Source: Hippopus hippopus (taxonomy: Eukaryota; Mollusca; Bivalvia; Cardiida; Cardiidae). From it: a DNA stretch of 64,000 bases. Where the stretch lies: the NCBI GenBank assembly GCA_946811185.2, contig OX328109.1, forward strand, positions 17,334,255-17,398,254. The letters are read 5' to 3'. Numbering within the stretch: the stretch's first letter is position 1; each line of letters starts with the position of its first letter. The notes under the pieces are model-generated. The model made no database searches and was not told the origin of the DNA. It saw nothing but the letters and a program-made list of their open reading frames with translations. This document shows, one piece after another, positions 36,501-40,292 of the stretch. Both the position numbers and the translations under genes were made by a program.

Positions 36501-38909
36501 AATGCACAGGCAAAAGGATAATGTAACAGTATGTTTTATACCATAGAAAGTTGATTATGTCTTTCTACATTTCAGGTGTAGTAGAAATATACAGGGTTGT
36601 GTGTAAAATTTCTACATCTATGAAGCAAACAGGTATGAAAAATGTTCTCTGTTTCTCTGCATTAAATGTACATGTATATATCTTTCTTCTGTTGAAGTTG
36701 TGGGCTGCTTTGTCCTGTTTTTTCATTGTTATTACATCTGCTACAGTGTAAGCTTTTAAGTTTTCTAAAGAGTATTCTAGACACCTAGTGGGAAAAAATG
36801 ATGTGATTGGGAGGAAATGCAAAAAGGAGAGTTGGAAAAATTTCTCTGTTATTTAGTAACAATTGGTGGAGCAGTTCAGGCCCTTTTAAACCTCATGTTT
36901 TAGATTAGTCAAGTATAAGGCATAGGTTATTAAGGTTTGTATGATATTATCTTTTTAATTAATGGATTTGATGGCAATCGCTGTCATAGAGGTTTTAGTA
37001 TGGAACTAGAATTCATTGCCCTAGAATAATAAGACCATAGGTGTAAATTAAGAACTTGTGATGTACATATGTTCAACTTCTATCATTCTGTGGCAGTTTC
37101 ATCGAAATCAGACTCGTCTCTGTTGATCAAAACAGGTGCTGAAAATGGTCATGATACTTTTTTCAAGTTTTCTCAAAACAGTAGTTTTACACTTAAGACC
37201 TTGCTATTCTTGGGCATTCAATTTGCAATATAGATATTAGTCATTGCTAAATTTGACATTGCATGTAGCTTGTGAAGTAATGGATTGATATTTAACTAGA
37301 TACTCATGCACAACTTGTTTGCTGTCATTTACAGGCATTCACAGTGACAAACTCTCAAAGCTTACAAAAGATATAGATCTAGCTTGGAACAACTTAACAG
37401 CGTTCTTGGTTGGAGGATCTGTTATGGTAGGTGCTATATTTTTAGATAACCGGGAATCATCCTATAAAATGTTGCACCTCCTTACCTTTGAAGTGCTTTC
37501 ACCACATTAATTACTTTTGCCGCCAGTTGTTATCAAGATCAGACAGCGCAAAACATGCCGTTTGATCTTTGATCTACACTGTCTGATTTGTTGAGACATT
37601 CCTCACAAAAACAAGTGTGATATTGTACATATCTGTGTTTTTATTCTAGACTGAAAATGTTTGTTTGCTTTATTGGGGGTTTTAAGGGTTAACAAGTTCT
37701 GCAAACATGCTAAAACATTGGAAATCTTCACCTTTTTATCTTAAATTTGAAATTGGAGACATTTCGACTCCTGAAGTGCCAAAGGACGTAAGCTGATGAT
37801 ATTAGGCAATAGAAAAAAGCCTACTTGTTCCATTTTCAAGGGAGTCTTTTGCACCTCTTTAAAATATTGCAGACTTTAGACAAGAGATAAGACGGCCCAG
37901 TGATCTACACTGCCGGCAAATGCTTCTAATGTTAGCTCTGGCTTTCTTAACTTTTTATCAAACATTCCTGTGTTTTGATATATGATTGGAAGAGTGCCTA
38001 TGAAAAAATTGTGGGAAAAGGAGAAAATGCTGTTTACCAGCATTTTCTCCTTTTCTCACAATGTTTTCTACCCTTTCAAACACAAATTGCAACATTTGAG
38101 CGACATAATTATAGTTTGTCATCTGCAATTGCTTTCAATTTGGACAAGTCTAAAATTTTGTAGTCCAGTAAAGATATAAGTTTAAAAAAACAGAACATGA
38201 AAAATTAGAAGGATAAAGGAAATCTGTGAATGTAACAAAGGCAATCAGAAAATCATTCTCTATCGGCAGTTTCTCTCTACTCATGATAGGAAAAAAGAAA
38301 ATATGTGTATGTTCTTGCTTGGTCAGTATTTTCTATTAGAGTGCAATTATCAATATACAAGTTCATGTAATCATTTTACACGTACAAGCGTTGCAAAGAA
38401 ACATGTTTTATTTTTGACTTTCAAACAGGTCATTCATTTATAGTTTTAGCAAATTTTAAGCTCGTTTGTTCGCTGCTTATTTTAGTCCATGCAGTGGATA
38501 ACCCTGTAATAACATTATTATTTGAGATTTTGGGCTATTTTCATCAGCTATTCTAAATTCAATTTTAAGTCTGCCTTCCAAAATGGCCATTCTGATAGGA
38601 CAAGACTCTCTGTTTCGGCCAATTCAATGCCTAGTTTTGAAATTGAATATTTTCTCTTATATGTTGTAGCCTGACAGTAAAAGTTTTGACTATAGCCATG
38701 GAATTCTACATCCAGAGGATGCCACGGCAGAGTACAGATCTTGCGGGATTTGTCTTCTCAATGTGGAGATGAAAGAAAAGGGACTTCAATCTGATGTCAA
38801 TGCTAATTTAACTTACGGAGGGAAACAGTACCATGCTTCCTGTGCTAATTTCTGGATAAATTGTGTTGACTCTACTCTACCAGCTTTAAAATTACCAGAG
38901 CTACTTTGA
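9517..38909 (+). CDS. SYNRG: Synergin gamma orthologue, 18-exon gene
   Basis: Joining 18 exons gives about 1430 codons ending TGA at 38907-38909; every GT-AG junction keeps phase. Human SYNRG is about 1314 residues with the same order of parts. Visible parts: Met/Gly/Pro-rich N-terminus (1-100), Gln-rich coiled coil (about 107-135), EH-like domain (about 327-401), acidic disordered middle with repeated W/F-x-x-F ear motifs (DDDGFGDF near 170, EDDFADF near 540, SDFADF near 730, DDNWADF near 801, DDDWADF near 903, NDFGNF near 1158), and a conserved C-terminus with HAYEWQR, SSSVCNEVI, CGICLLN and YHASCANFWINC. The family binds the AP-1 gamma ear at trans-Golgi and endosomal clathrin coats; that role is inferred here. 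Identity rests on the EH-like and C-terminal parts and is firm. The start is not: ATG 9517 or 9642 are in frame, and an upstream exon could exist. Introns are packed with hairpin elements. Confidence 0.9.
9638..9663 (+). CDS. SYNRG: SYNRG exon 2
   Basis: Acceptor TTTTTACAG, donor GTTGGT. Encodes NMPFSQNQ and ends in phase 1, completing a Gly codon with exon 3. It has its own ATG at 9642, the alternative translation start if the 9499 exon is not used. The joined QNQGFGM resembles the QQQGFPM stretch near the human N-terminus. Confidence 0.65.
9984..10320. repeat. Tandem pair of divergent Hp-A right halves
   Basis: A 168-nt unit beginning TTTAATCTTAC at 9984 recurs at 10152. Each has a modified core (GGGAAAGGAGAATTTGCTC) that no longer forms the standard apex. 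Confidence 0.75.
10321..12033. other. SYNRG intron 2, mostly unassigned
   Basis: AT-rich. A cluster of TAATCGACA-like repeats lies at 11140-11215 and a headless SINE-2 at 11395-11605. No exon-like segment was found besides these. Confidence 0.4.
11395..11605 (+). repeat. SINE-2, head truncated
   Basis: Starts near GACCTGGTGATTGTGG and runs through CTCTAATGCATTTGAG to TATTAAAACGGTATTAAAG, matching the body and tail of the copy at 18911. Confidence 0.75.
12034..12200 (+). CDS. SYNRG: SYNRG exon 3, Met/Gly/Pro-rich N-terminus
   Basis: Begins after ATTTAAG and ends at ATG followed by GTAAAT. All 55 codons are Met, Gly, Pro and Gln rich (for example MMQGMPQYVQPGAGMM), matching the character of residues 40-110 of vertebrate synergin gamma. 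Enters with 2 nt of a Gly codon and ends in phase 0. Confidence 0.88.
12346..12570. repeat. Hp-A, arm a left, in intron 3
   Basis: TTAACCTTTCACAACAGTCC through GTCATCTGCAAATGCTTTC to GTTTGTTAAAAGG. Right boundary eroded. Confidence 0.8.
12890..13015. repeat. Hp-B with tripled left arm
   Basis: The segment GATCAAGATCAGACT appears three times in a row (12902, 12937, 12972) with about 35-nt spacing, before a single right arm ending GGATCTACAGTC. Confidence 0.75.
13286..13497. repeat. Hp-A, arm b left, deletion in core
   Basis: Left hairpin arm loses about 14 nt (GGAAAAGGTCACCAGC) so the apex cannot form fully. The right end is ATGGTAAAGGGATAA. Confidence 0.8.
13705..13790. repeat. Hp-B, decayed
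   Basis: GATCACAATCAGACTACACA and CCTGATCTTGGATCTATAC are recognisable arms. Confidence 0.6.
13851..14079. repeat. Hp-A, arm a left
   Basis: TTAACCTTTTACCACACAAT at left; core apex GCTGTTAACCAGC; right end TTGTGTGTTAAGGAG. Lies 110 nt upstream of exon 4. Confidence 0.85.
14189..14283 (+). CDS. SYNRG: SYNRG exon 4
   Basis: Acceptor TGTTACAG, donor GTGAGC. Continues the low-complexity N-terminus with MPPGGVRMMRPAAPPSYDQ and then a basic, polar stretch leading to the coiled coil. Starts in phase 0 and ends in phase 2. Confidence 0.88.
14873..15071. repeat. Hp-A, internally shortened
   Basis: TTAACAATTGTGAG to GTTTGGTAAAGAGTTAA (TTAA 15068-15071). Arm a is shortened and the core has lost several bases. 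Confidence 0.75.
15078..15301. repeat. Hp-C, left part eroded
   Basis: Recognised by CCGCAGGCTGACCCTGATC, CAATTTTCTGCATGTCAAAG and the terminal TTTTGCTAGAGTATGGCTTA. It abuts exon 5 (acceptor at 15320). Confidence 0.75.
15321..15517 (+). CDS. SYNRG: SYNRG exon 5, short coiled coil
   Basis: Acceptor CTCCCCAG, donor GTATGT. The true frame reads KTEEQLQKERFFQQQQAKLK, which corresponds to the Gln/Glu-rich helix of human synergin gamma upstream of the EH domain. Another frame is also open across the first 90 nt but stops inside the exon. Ends in phase 1. Confidence 0.9.
15668..15915 (-). repeat. SINE-1, reverse orientation
   Basis: Head at right, reading in reverse CAAGTCCTGTAGGTAGGGCT and ACTGAGCTGG, with box-B-like GAGAATCAAACCAG. 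The body AGCCACTGGTTACC matches other copies. Confidence 0.8.
15965..16120 (-). repeat. tRNA-headed SINE of a fourth type
   Basis: The reverse strand has box A TTAGCTCAGTGGTTATGG and box B GGTTTGAATCC about 35 nt apart, then a tail unlike SINE-1 to SINE-3. Only one copy seen. Confidence 0.6.
16193..16372. repeat. Palindromic MITE, copy 2
   Basis: Nearly symmetrical about AACCATTAGC: left AATATTCATCAGCCATTCTA, right TGGTTGGTGAATAT. Centre GATTGGCTAAACCATTAGCC. It shares the arms of the copy at 1458-1615. Confidence 0.82.
16373..16480 (+). repeat. SINE-3, right part
   Basis: AGTCCCAGCCTAGCACTGGTG is the diagnostic SINE-3 body. The head is decayed, and a palindromic MITE lies at its left edge. 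Confidence 0.55.
16588..16791 (+). CDS. SYNRG: SYNRG exon 6, first acidic ear motif
   Basis: Acceptor AATTCAG, donor GTAAGC. Contains PENNDDDGFGDFLSG, an acidic phenylalanine motif of the D-F-G-x-F class that binds the gamma-adaptin ear. Ser/Thr/Pro-rich linker follows. Enters by completing an Ala codon and ends in phase 1. Confidence 0.88.
16818..16935. repeat. Hp-A fragment after exon 6
   Basis: Arm a and left core (GGGGAAACGAGAAAATGC), then a disrupted right side. Begins 27 nt after the exon 6 donor. Confidence 0.7.
17276..17490. repeat. Hp-B, full length
   Basis: CCCTTAGGCTGCTAAGAGC to GCTGGTGAAGGCTTAA, with the palindrome GATCAGACTGTTCAGAACAT in the left half. About 210 bp, matching the copy at 18193 along its length. 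Confidence 0.85.
17508..17733. repeat. Hp-A, arm b left
   Basis: TTTACTCTTTATAAAACGAC to GATGTAAAGGGTTAA. Core is near perfect with apex GCTGGTTATCAGC. Only 17 nt separate it from the preceding Hp-B. Confidence 0.87.
18000..18188 (+). CDS. SYNRG: SYNRG exon 7
   Basis: Acceptor TATTTTCAG, donor GTATTT. Encodes DLTKMMFESCDLKAP through ELSDLFIQE, a less conserved linker before the EH domain. The donor is odd: positions +5 to +8 of the intron are the TTAA boundary of an inserted Hp-B element. Phases 1 in and 1 out agree with neighbours. Confidence 0.87.
18193..18402. repeat. Hp-B, TTAA-flanked, at exon 7 donor
   Basis: TTAACCCATGGGCTGCGAAG at left and GGAAGAGGGTTAA at right. The left TTAA is +5 to +8 of intron 7. 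The palindrome arms are near perfect. The CCC/GGG ends inside TTAA resemble piggyBac-type termini. Confidence 0.9.
18399..18635. repeat. Hp-A, arm b left, intron 7
   Basis: Shares TTAA 18399-18402 with the Hp-B to its left. Core largely decayed to GAAAAGGAGATAATGCTGG. Right boundary TTAG 18632-18635 is shared with the next element. Confidence 0.8.
18632..18867. repeat. Hp-A, arm a left, intron 7
   Basis: TTAGCTTTATACCAAACAAT to GATAAACGGCTAA, its last four bases shared with the next copy. Core moderately decayed, apex TGATAGCCAAC. Confidence 0.8.
18864..19283. repeat. Hp-A, arm b left, split by a SINE
   Basis: Arm b (GACAGAGTTTTAGACCTG) is interrupted at 18910 by a SINE-2 and resumes at 19175 with CATGTGCATGAGGCAAATC. 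The right end GGTAAAGAGTTAC is 31 nt upstream of exon 8. Confidence 0.82.
18911..19162 (+). repeat. SINE-2 with 12-bp target duplication
   Basis: Head AGCCGGGCTGGGTAGCTCAG, box B GGTTCAATAC, tail ending CTCCAATACAAACGAA. CCAAATTGAAAG flanks it exactly at 18899-18910 and 19163-19174, proving retrotransposition into Hp-A. Confidence 0.93.
19315..19468 (+). CDS. SYNRG: SYNRG exon 8, start of EH-like domain
   Basis: Acceptor CTATTGTAG, donor GTAAGT. Ends with PPPWLNDDSVLPPLYGQVLE, aligned by eye to MPPWIYNESLVPDAYKKILE of human synergin gamma, the beginning of its EH domain. Ends in phase 2, completing a Val codon with exon 9. Confidence 0.92.
19763..19975 (+). repeat. SINE-3
   Basis: Head TGCATGGCTCAGTGTTAAGG, box-B-like GATTGGAGCC, then GCCCTAGCCTAGTACTGGTG and ACCCAGGACATACATGAATA. 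Confidence 0.82.
20040..20341 (+). repeat. Tandem duplication, about 152-nt unit, two copies
   Basis: GAGATTATTGGCCATGCTGG begins each unit (20040, 20192) and AATATAATTTGCTTTTT ends each. Few differences, so a fairly recent event within intron 8. Confidence 0.9.
20393..20557. repeat. Hp-A, internally deleted, next to exon 9
   Basis: Arm a is truncated, core good (GGAGAAAATGCTTGTATCAGC), arm b shortened, right end ATCTGGTAAAGAGTTGA. Only 22 nt remain before exon 9. Confidence 0.8.
20580..20742 (+). CDS. SYNRG: SYNRG exon 9, core of EH-like domain
   Basis: Acceptor CAATTACAG, donor GTAATT. Reads VYPILLLSGLPKEKLGFIWG and continues to IIALTQ, matching the human KLYPILMSSGLPRETLGQIW to AVTQ stretch. 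EH domains bind NPF-type peptides; in synergin gamma this mediates partner recruitment. An Hp-A element ends 22 nt upstream of the exon, so the acceptor region is squeezed. Ends in phase 0. Confidence 0.93.
21281..21430. repeat. Hp-A, right arm truncated
   Basis: TTAACCCTGTACCAAAAAAT, core AGTAGAAAATGCTGGTAAC, ends soon after the core. Confidence 0.8.
21543..22017 (+). CDS. SYNRG: SYNRG exon 10, Ser/Pro linker with EDDFADF motif
   Basis: Acceptor TTGTGTTACAG, donor GTATGT. 158 codons, Ser/Thr/Pro/Gln-rich and probably disordered, finishing with GAGEDDFADFQAAVPAP. That motif is nearly identical to the DDFADF ear-binding motif of vertebrate synergin gamma. Ends in phase 1. Confidence 0.92.
22068..22335. 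repeat. Hp-C, complete
   Basis: TTGAGCCATGCTCTGGC at left and AGCACAAGGCTCAA at right. Palindrome GTCAGCCTGTGCGAACTGCA. Starts 51 nt after exon 10. Confidence 0.87.
22354..22548. repeat. Hp-A, arm b left, core half missing
   Basis: TTAACTCTTTGCAAGACAAC to TTTGTAAAGGGTTA. The left hairpin arm is lost. Confidence 0.7.
22854..22920 (+). CDS. SYNRG: SYNRG exon 11
   Basis: A 67-nt exon with acceptor TCATTTCAG and donor GTAAGT. Encodes SFKALMADVKGSKRPPVKDE, a basic patch between two acidic regions. Accepted because of strong splice sites and phase agreement (1 in, 2 out). Confidence 0.85.
22990..23294. repeat. Hp-E, TIR element
   Basis: Long inverted arms: AGTATGGAAATTATTGTAAA with GATGACTATCTG, against CAGATAGTCATCTTCACAAT. 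Right end ACACCCTTTG matches the second copy at 46919-47234. Confidence 0.8.
23317..23460. repeat. Hp-A fragment
   Basis: TTTGAAAACATTTTGGAAAA and ATTTGAGCCACATTTGAT place it, but both ends are missing. Confidence 0.7.
23461..23883 (+). repeat. Tandem duplication in intron 11
   Basis: GCAGTCATGTGACCTCACAG at 23461 recurs at 23634, each followed by GATGTCATATCAATACGTCA and, later, TGTGTGGTCACTATGACGTA. The second unit carries about 75 extra nt. Confidence 0.88.
24037..24350. repeat. Hp-A with insertion in place of right core
   Basis: Arm b TTAGCTCTTTATCAAACAAC and left core GGAAAAGGAGAAAATGCC are present. The right side is replaced by unrelated sequence before TTGGACAAGTCTAAAG. Confidence 0.6.
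25073..25188 (+). CDS. SYNRG: SYNRG exon 12
   Basis: Acceptor TATTTTACAG, donor GTAGGG. Encodes YLYSVPVPDDKAIAESMSPE then FKSSTVSNFFASDDSSE, an acidic Ser-rich linker. A SINE-1 begins only 36 nt after the donor. Phase 2 in, phase 1 out. Confidence 0.85.
25225..25512 (+). repeat. SINE-1, near full length
   Basis: Head GAGCCTGTTAGCGCAGTCGG (box A) and GGTTTGAATCC (box B). Body ACAGGATTCATTCCTC, tail AGCATTAAACACCAAACAAA. Not a tRNA gene: no acceptor stem pairing with the 3' side. Confidence 0.88.
25655..25880. repeat. Hp-A, arm b left
   Basis: TTAACTCTGTACCAAATGAC, near-perfect core, right end GTGTGGTGAAGGGCC. Confidence 0.85.
26112..26325. repeat. Hp-A, arm a left, eroded
   Basis: CTTTAACAAACAATCC at left; core shortened to GAGAAAATGCTGATAACC with a T-rich right side. 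Confidence 0.7.
26406..26635. repeat. Hp-A, TTAA to TTAA, arm b left
   Basis: Complete. TTAA at 26406-26409 and 26632-26635, perfect core with apex GCTGGTTACCAGC. Confidence 0.92.
26979..27240. repeat. Hp-C, complete
   Basis: Terminal inverted repeats of about 36 bp (GAGCCGCGCTCTGTG / GCCAGAGCACGGCTC) and a perfect core around GCGCAGTCCGCGC flanked by GGTCAGCCT / AGGCTGACC. Confidence 0.93.
27480..29273 (+). CDS. SYNRG: SYNRG exon 13, large acidic exon with repeated ear motifs
   Basis: The longest exon (1794 nt, 597 complete codons). Acceptor TTTTCAATCAG, donor GTTGGT, which splits the GLP/D junction. Highly acidic and Ser-rich with at least six W/F motifs: SDFADFQ, DDNWADFE, SEWENFDQ, DDDWADFQ, NEDNFDSFQ and NDFGNFDN, plus EDKYAALRSLDL, which resembles the DKYxxFR repeats of the human protein. 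These are expected to bind AP-1 and GGA ear domains at the TGN. The reading frame runs on into the intron and stops at 29296, which could make a truncated isoform if the intron were retained. Confidence 0.93.
29424..30744. mobile_element. hAT-like non-autonomous element, about 1.32 kb
   Basis: CAGGGCTCCCGCTG at the left and its inverted counterpart GGGGAAGCCCTG at the right; ATGAA directly repeated outside (29419-29423, 30745-30749). The flanks read as one continuous older repeat if the element is removed. No transposase-like ORF. hAT assignment is inferred from the CAGGG ends; the family's usual duplication is 8 bp, here only 5 match. Confidence 0.6.
30244..30255. repeat. Poly-G tract
   Basis: About 11 G inside the 1.32-kb element. 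Confidence 0.85.
30825..31025. repeat. Two diverged direct repeats
   Basis: AAAAAGGGGCTTGTTGTATA and AAAAATGGGGCTTAATGTAT are each followed by TCATTATGGACCAATA-like sequence about 150 nt apart. Confidence 0.6.
31120..31363. repeat. Hp-A, arm b left, small internal duplication
   Basis: GGAAAAGAAGAAAAT occurs twice in the left core, giving a bulged hairpin. The right end is GTGGCAAGGGGTTAA, 26 nt before the possible cassette exon. Confidence 0.82.
31390..31434 (+). CDS. Possible 45-nt SYNRG cassette exon
   Basis: A good acceptor (CTTTTTACTTCCTCAG) is followed by 15 codons in the right phase (1 in, 1 out) reading RFEPDDFESKITGM, then a weak GTTGAG donor. The acidic DDF content resembles the family's motifs, and skipping it keeps the frame. 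Beyond the donor the frame stops at once. It lies 26 nt after an Hp-A element. Splicing evidence is needed. Confidence 0.35.
   Translation, partial: TGLNQMTLKAKLPE
31567..31790. repeat. Hp-A, TTAA to TTAA, arm a left
   Basis: Complete: TTAACTCTTTAAAACACAAT to CTGGGAAAGGGTTAA. Apex GCTGGTAACCAGC. Confidence 0.92.
32030..32190. repeat. Hp-A arm b fragment
   Basis: TTATCTGTAAACCAAACAG through TTTGAAAGGGTAGAAAACAG; the core is missing. Ends 78 nt before exon 14. Confidence 0.65.
32269..32366 (+). CDS. SYNRG: SYNRG exon 14
   Basis: Acceptor TGCCTTTCCAG, donor GTAAGT. Encodes NKMDNRVFDSVPTTQGLPIV followed by GDRYSFILSDVP, corresponding to the PALPVIRDKYKDLTGEVEE segment of the human protein that opens the conserved C-terminal region. 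Ends in phase 0. Confidence 0.9.
32367..33510. other. SYNRG intron 14, left part, nothing recognised
   Basis: AT-rich. A short Hp-B-like arm may lie near 32845-32870. No exon candidate fits the phase (0) needed here. Confidence 0.4.
33515..33632. repeat. Hp-A fragment with large internal deletion
   Basis: Arm b GACAAATTTTAGACTC jumps straight to the right core TACCAGTATTTTCTCC. Confidence 0.7.
33884..34195 (+). repeat. SINE-1, near full length
   Basis: Head CCATCAGTGCAGTTGGTAGC, strong box B GGTTCGATCCC, tail GGCATTAAACACCATACAG. Best preserved head of the family in the window. Confidence 0.9.
34318..34366 (+). repeat. SINE-1 tail fragment
   Basis: ATAATGTTGAAAACGGCATT then AAACACCATACAAACAATC, without head or body. 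Confidence 0.75.
34446..34596 (+). CDS. SYNRG: SYNRG exon 15, conserved C-terminal region
   Basis: Acceptor CTATTGCAG, donor GTAAGT. KHAYEWQRILDNACRMIQDA and NSISSSSVCNEVIKSTQG match the human YAYEWQRCLGSALNVIKKA and NGISSSSVCTEVIQSAQG segments. This is the most diagnostic exon for synergin gamma. Ends in phase 1. Confidence 0.95.
35079..35338. repeat. Hp-C, complete
   Basis: GAACCATATTGTGGGAAAAG to CACAGAGCACAGCTCATATG; the core is decayed (TCAGCCTGTGCAGACTGTGC). Confidence 0.82.
35489..35717. repeat. Hp-A, TTAA to TTAA, arm a left
   Basis: TTAACCCATTACCACACAAT to TTGGGAATGTGTTAA; hairpin core almost perfect with apex GCTGGCAACCAGC. Confidence 0.92.
35870..35945. repeat. Hp-B, decayed
   Basis: GCAGACAGTGTAGATCATG against ACACTGTCTAC; the centre has drifted. 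Confidence 0.7.
36022..36272. repeat. Hp-C, right end cut by Hp-A
   Basis: GAGCCATGCTCTGTGAAAAA to GGAGATGCATTTAACCTCC. The terminal arm is missing where Hp-A (36274) begins. Core TTAGCCTGCGCAGTCTGCGC. Confidence 0.85.
36274..36498. repeat. Hp-A, arm a left
   Basis: TTAACCCGTTACCACACAAT to CTGGTAAAGGGTCAA; perfect core, apex GCTGGTAACCAGC. Ends 77 nt before exon 16. Confidence 0.9.
36576..36632 (+). CDS. SYNRG: SYNRG exon 16
   Basis: A 57-nt exon, acceptor ACATTTCAG and donor GTATGA. VVEIYRVVCKISTSMKQT aligns with VVEVYRVTKRVELGIKAT of human SYNRG. Phase 1 in and out. The frame stays open into the intron for about 100 nt. Confidence 0.92.
37335..37426 (+). CDS. SYNRG: SYNRG exon 17
   Basis: Acceptor CATTTACAG, donor GTAGGT. 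KLSKLTKDIDLAWNNLTAFL matches KLQQLLKDIDKVWNNLIGFM of the human protein, a predicted helix. Ends in phase 0 after GGSVM. Confidence 0.93.
37505..37595. repeat. Hp-B
   Basis: ATCAAGATCAGACAGCGCAA against CCGTTTGATCTTTGATCTAC. Follows exon 17 by about 80 nt. Confidence 0.75.
37947..38177. repeat. Hp-A, arm a left
   Basis: TTAACTTTTTATCAAACATT; good core with apex GCTGTTTACCAGC; right end TAGTCCAGTAAAGATATAAG worn. Confidence 0.87.
38670..38909 (+). CDS. SYNRG: SYNRG terminal exon, Cys/His C-terminus
   Basis: Acceptor TGTTGTAG; 79 codons and TGA. Contains CGICLLNV and YGGKQYHASCANFWINCVD, matching CGVCLLNV and YGGHQYHASCANFWINCVE. The C-x2-C plus H-x3-C-x6-C spacing could bind a metal, though this is not something I know to be shown. 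The end, KLPELL, equals the human VLPDLL terminus. Confidence 0.95.
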   Translation, partial: PDSKSFDYSHGILHPEDATAEYRSCGICLLNVEMKEKGLQSDVNANLTYGGKQYHASCANFWINCVDSTLPALKLPELL

Positions 38910-38972
38910 TGATCTGTGTGTAAATATTCTGTTTAAATTGGATTTATTTATCCCTTTATCTCTTAGCTATTT

Positions 38973-39441
38973 ACCAGATGACAAAATTCTAGATTTTGTC
39001 CAAATGGAAAGCTTTTGCAGATGATATATTAATTGTGACTCAAATGGCAGGACTTATTTTTTAACCCTTTACCACACAATGACGCCTTTTAACACCCCTG
39101 AAGAAAAGGCCTTTTGAAAACATTGTGGGAAAAGGAGAAAATGCTGGTAACCAGCATTTTCTCCTTTTTCCACAAAGTTTTCTACCCTATCAAAGAAAAG
39201 TTGCGTCATTTGAGCCACTATGAAATTGTCTTCTGCAAATGCTTTCAATTTGGATAGGTCTTAAATTTTGCCGTGTGGTAAAGGGTTAAAGAGTTTAAAG
39301 CCTTGTGGGAAATGTACGAAATGCTGTTTACCAGCATTTTCTTCTTTCCTCATTAGTTGTCTCCAAAATGCTTTTATTTGTCAGCTGTAAGTGCTTTTAA
39401 TTAGGTTGAGTCTAAAATTTTGCTGTCTAGTAAAGAGTTAA
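38973..39441. repeat. Older Hp-A split by a younger Hp-A
   Basis: Left half arm b (38973-39060) and right half (39290-39441, with GCTGTTTACCAGC apex and GTAAAGAGTTAA end) flank an inserted full copy at an internal TTAA. Confidence 0.88.
39061..39289. repeat. Inserted Hp-A, TTAA to TTAA, arm a left
   Basis: TTAACCCTTTACCACACAAT to GTGGTAAAGGGTTAA, complete and close to consensus. TTAA is duplicated at the insertion point. Confidence 0.94.
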
Positions 39442-39455
39442 CTGATACAGTAGAA

Positions 39456-39684
39456 TTAACCCTTTACCAAACAATTATCCTTTTAACGACCCTGATGGAG
39501 AAGGTTATTGAAAACTTTGTGGGAAAAGGAGAAAATGCTGGTAATCAGCATTTTCTCCTTTTCTCACAAAACTTTCCATTCTTTCACAGACAAGTCCTAT
39601 TGTTCATGCAATATTTAATTTGTCCTCTGAAAAATGCTTCCAATATGGACAGATGTAAAATTTTGTCATTTACAAAAGAGTTAA
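39456..39684. repeat. Hp-A, TTAA to TTAA, arm a left
   Basis: TTAACCCTTTACCAAACAAT to ATTTACAAAAGAGTTAA. Apex GCTGGTAATCAGC. Confidence 0.92.
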
Positions 39685-39917
39685 CAAATGGAGATAACAC
39701 TTTTCATAAATACAAGGCAAAGGATTTTATCTATTTTAAAGATTTTTTTTTTATCTTAATGTTCCATAAATTGCATTTTAAGTGTGTTATTGTTAATTAA
39801 TGTGATATAAATGATTTGTGTATATACTGACAGAACTAAATACATTGGTGTTAAGGTTAATGCTTTGTTACTATGTTTTTGAGATATGTCTGTCTAACTG
39901 TTTTCCCTTGAATGTGC

Positions 39918-39923
39918 AATAAA
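39918..39923 (+). terminator. Candidate SYNRG polyadenylation signal
   Basis: AATAAA within TGTGCAATAAAAGAATT, about 1010 nt after the stop codon. A second AATAAA is at 40051. Confidence 0.4.
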
Positions 39924-40106
39924 AGAATTTCTAGCTTACATTACTTAGGTATATGTAATAGTACATAGAGTCAGTTACTATTTACTTTTGTGATGATTAT
40001 TGTAAATATGATTTTTTTTTTATCTCTCATGATCTGTTGGTTTCAGTGTCAATAAATGAAATAGTTATACCAGATGAATAACAGAGGTTATCTTAACATA
40101 AAGTGA

Positions 40107-40222
40107 ACCCTTTACCACACAATTCTGTGTTTTAAAGACTCTGAGGAATATGGCTGTAGATGGCTCTAGAAAATATTTTGGGAAAAGGAGAAAGTTTTCT
40201 CTCTTTTCCACAATTTTTGTCT
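40107..40222. repeat. Hp-A left part
   Basis: CCCTTTACCACACAATTCTG with a shortened core; arm b absent. Confidence 0.75.
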
Positions 40223-40292
40223 ATCCATTCCTAGGCAACCCCCCCCCCCCCCACCCACCCATTAAAATTTTGTTGTTTTGTGAATACATGTA

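Larger units (their letters stand above)
38910..39940 (+). other. Likely SYNRG 3' UTR containing hairpin elements
   Basis: The first canonical AATAAA I see after the stop is at 39918-39923, with a second at 40051-40056. If either is used, the mRNA tail is about 1.0-1.15 kb and carries three Hp-A units, each able to form a long RNA hairpin. Extent inferred; no transcript data. Confidence 0.45.
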
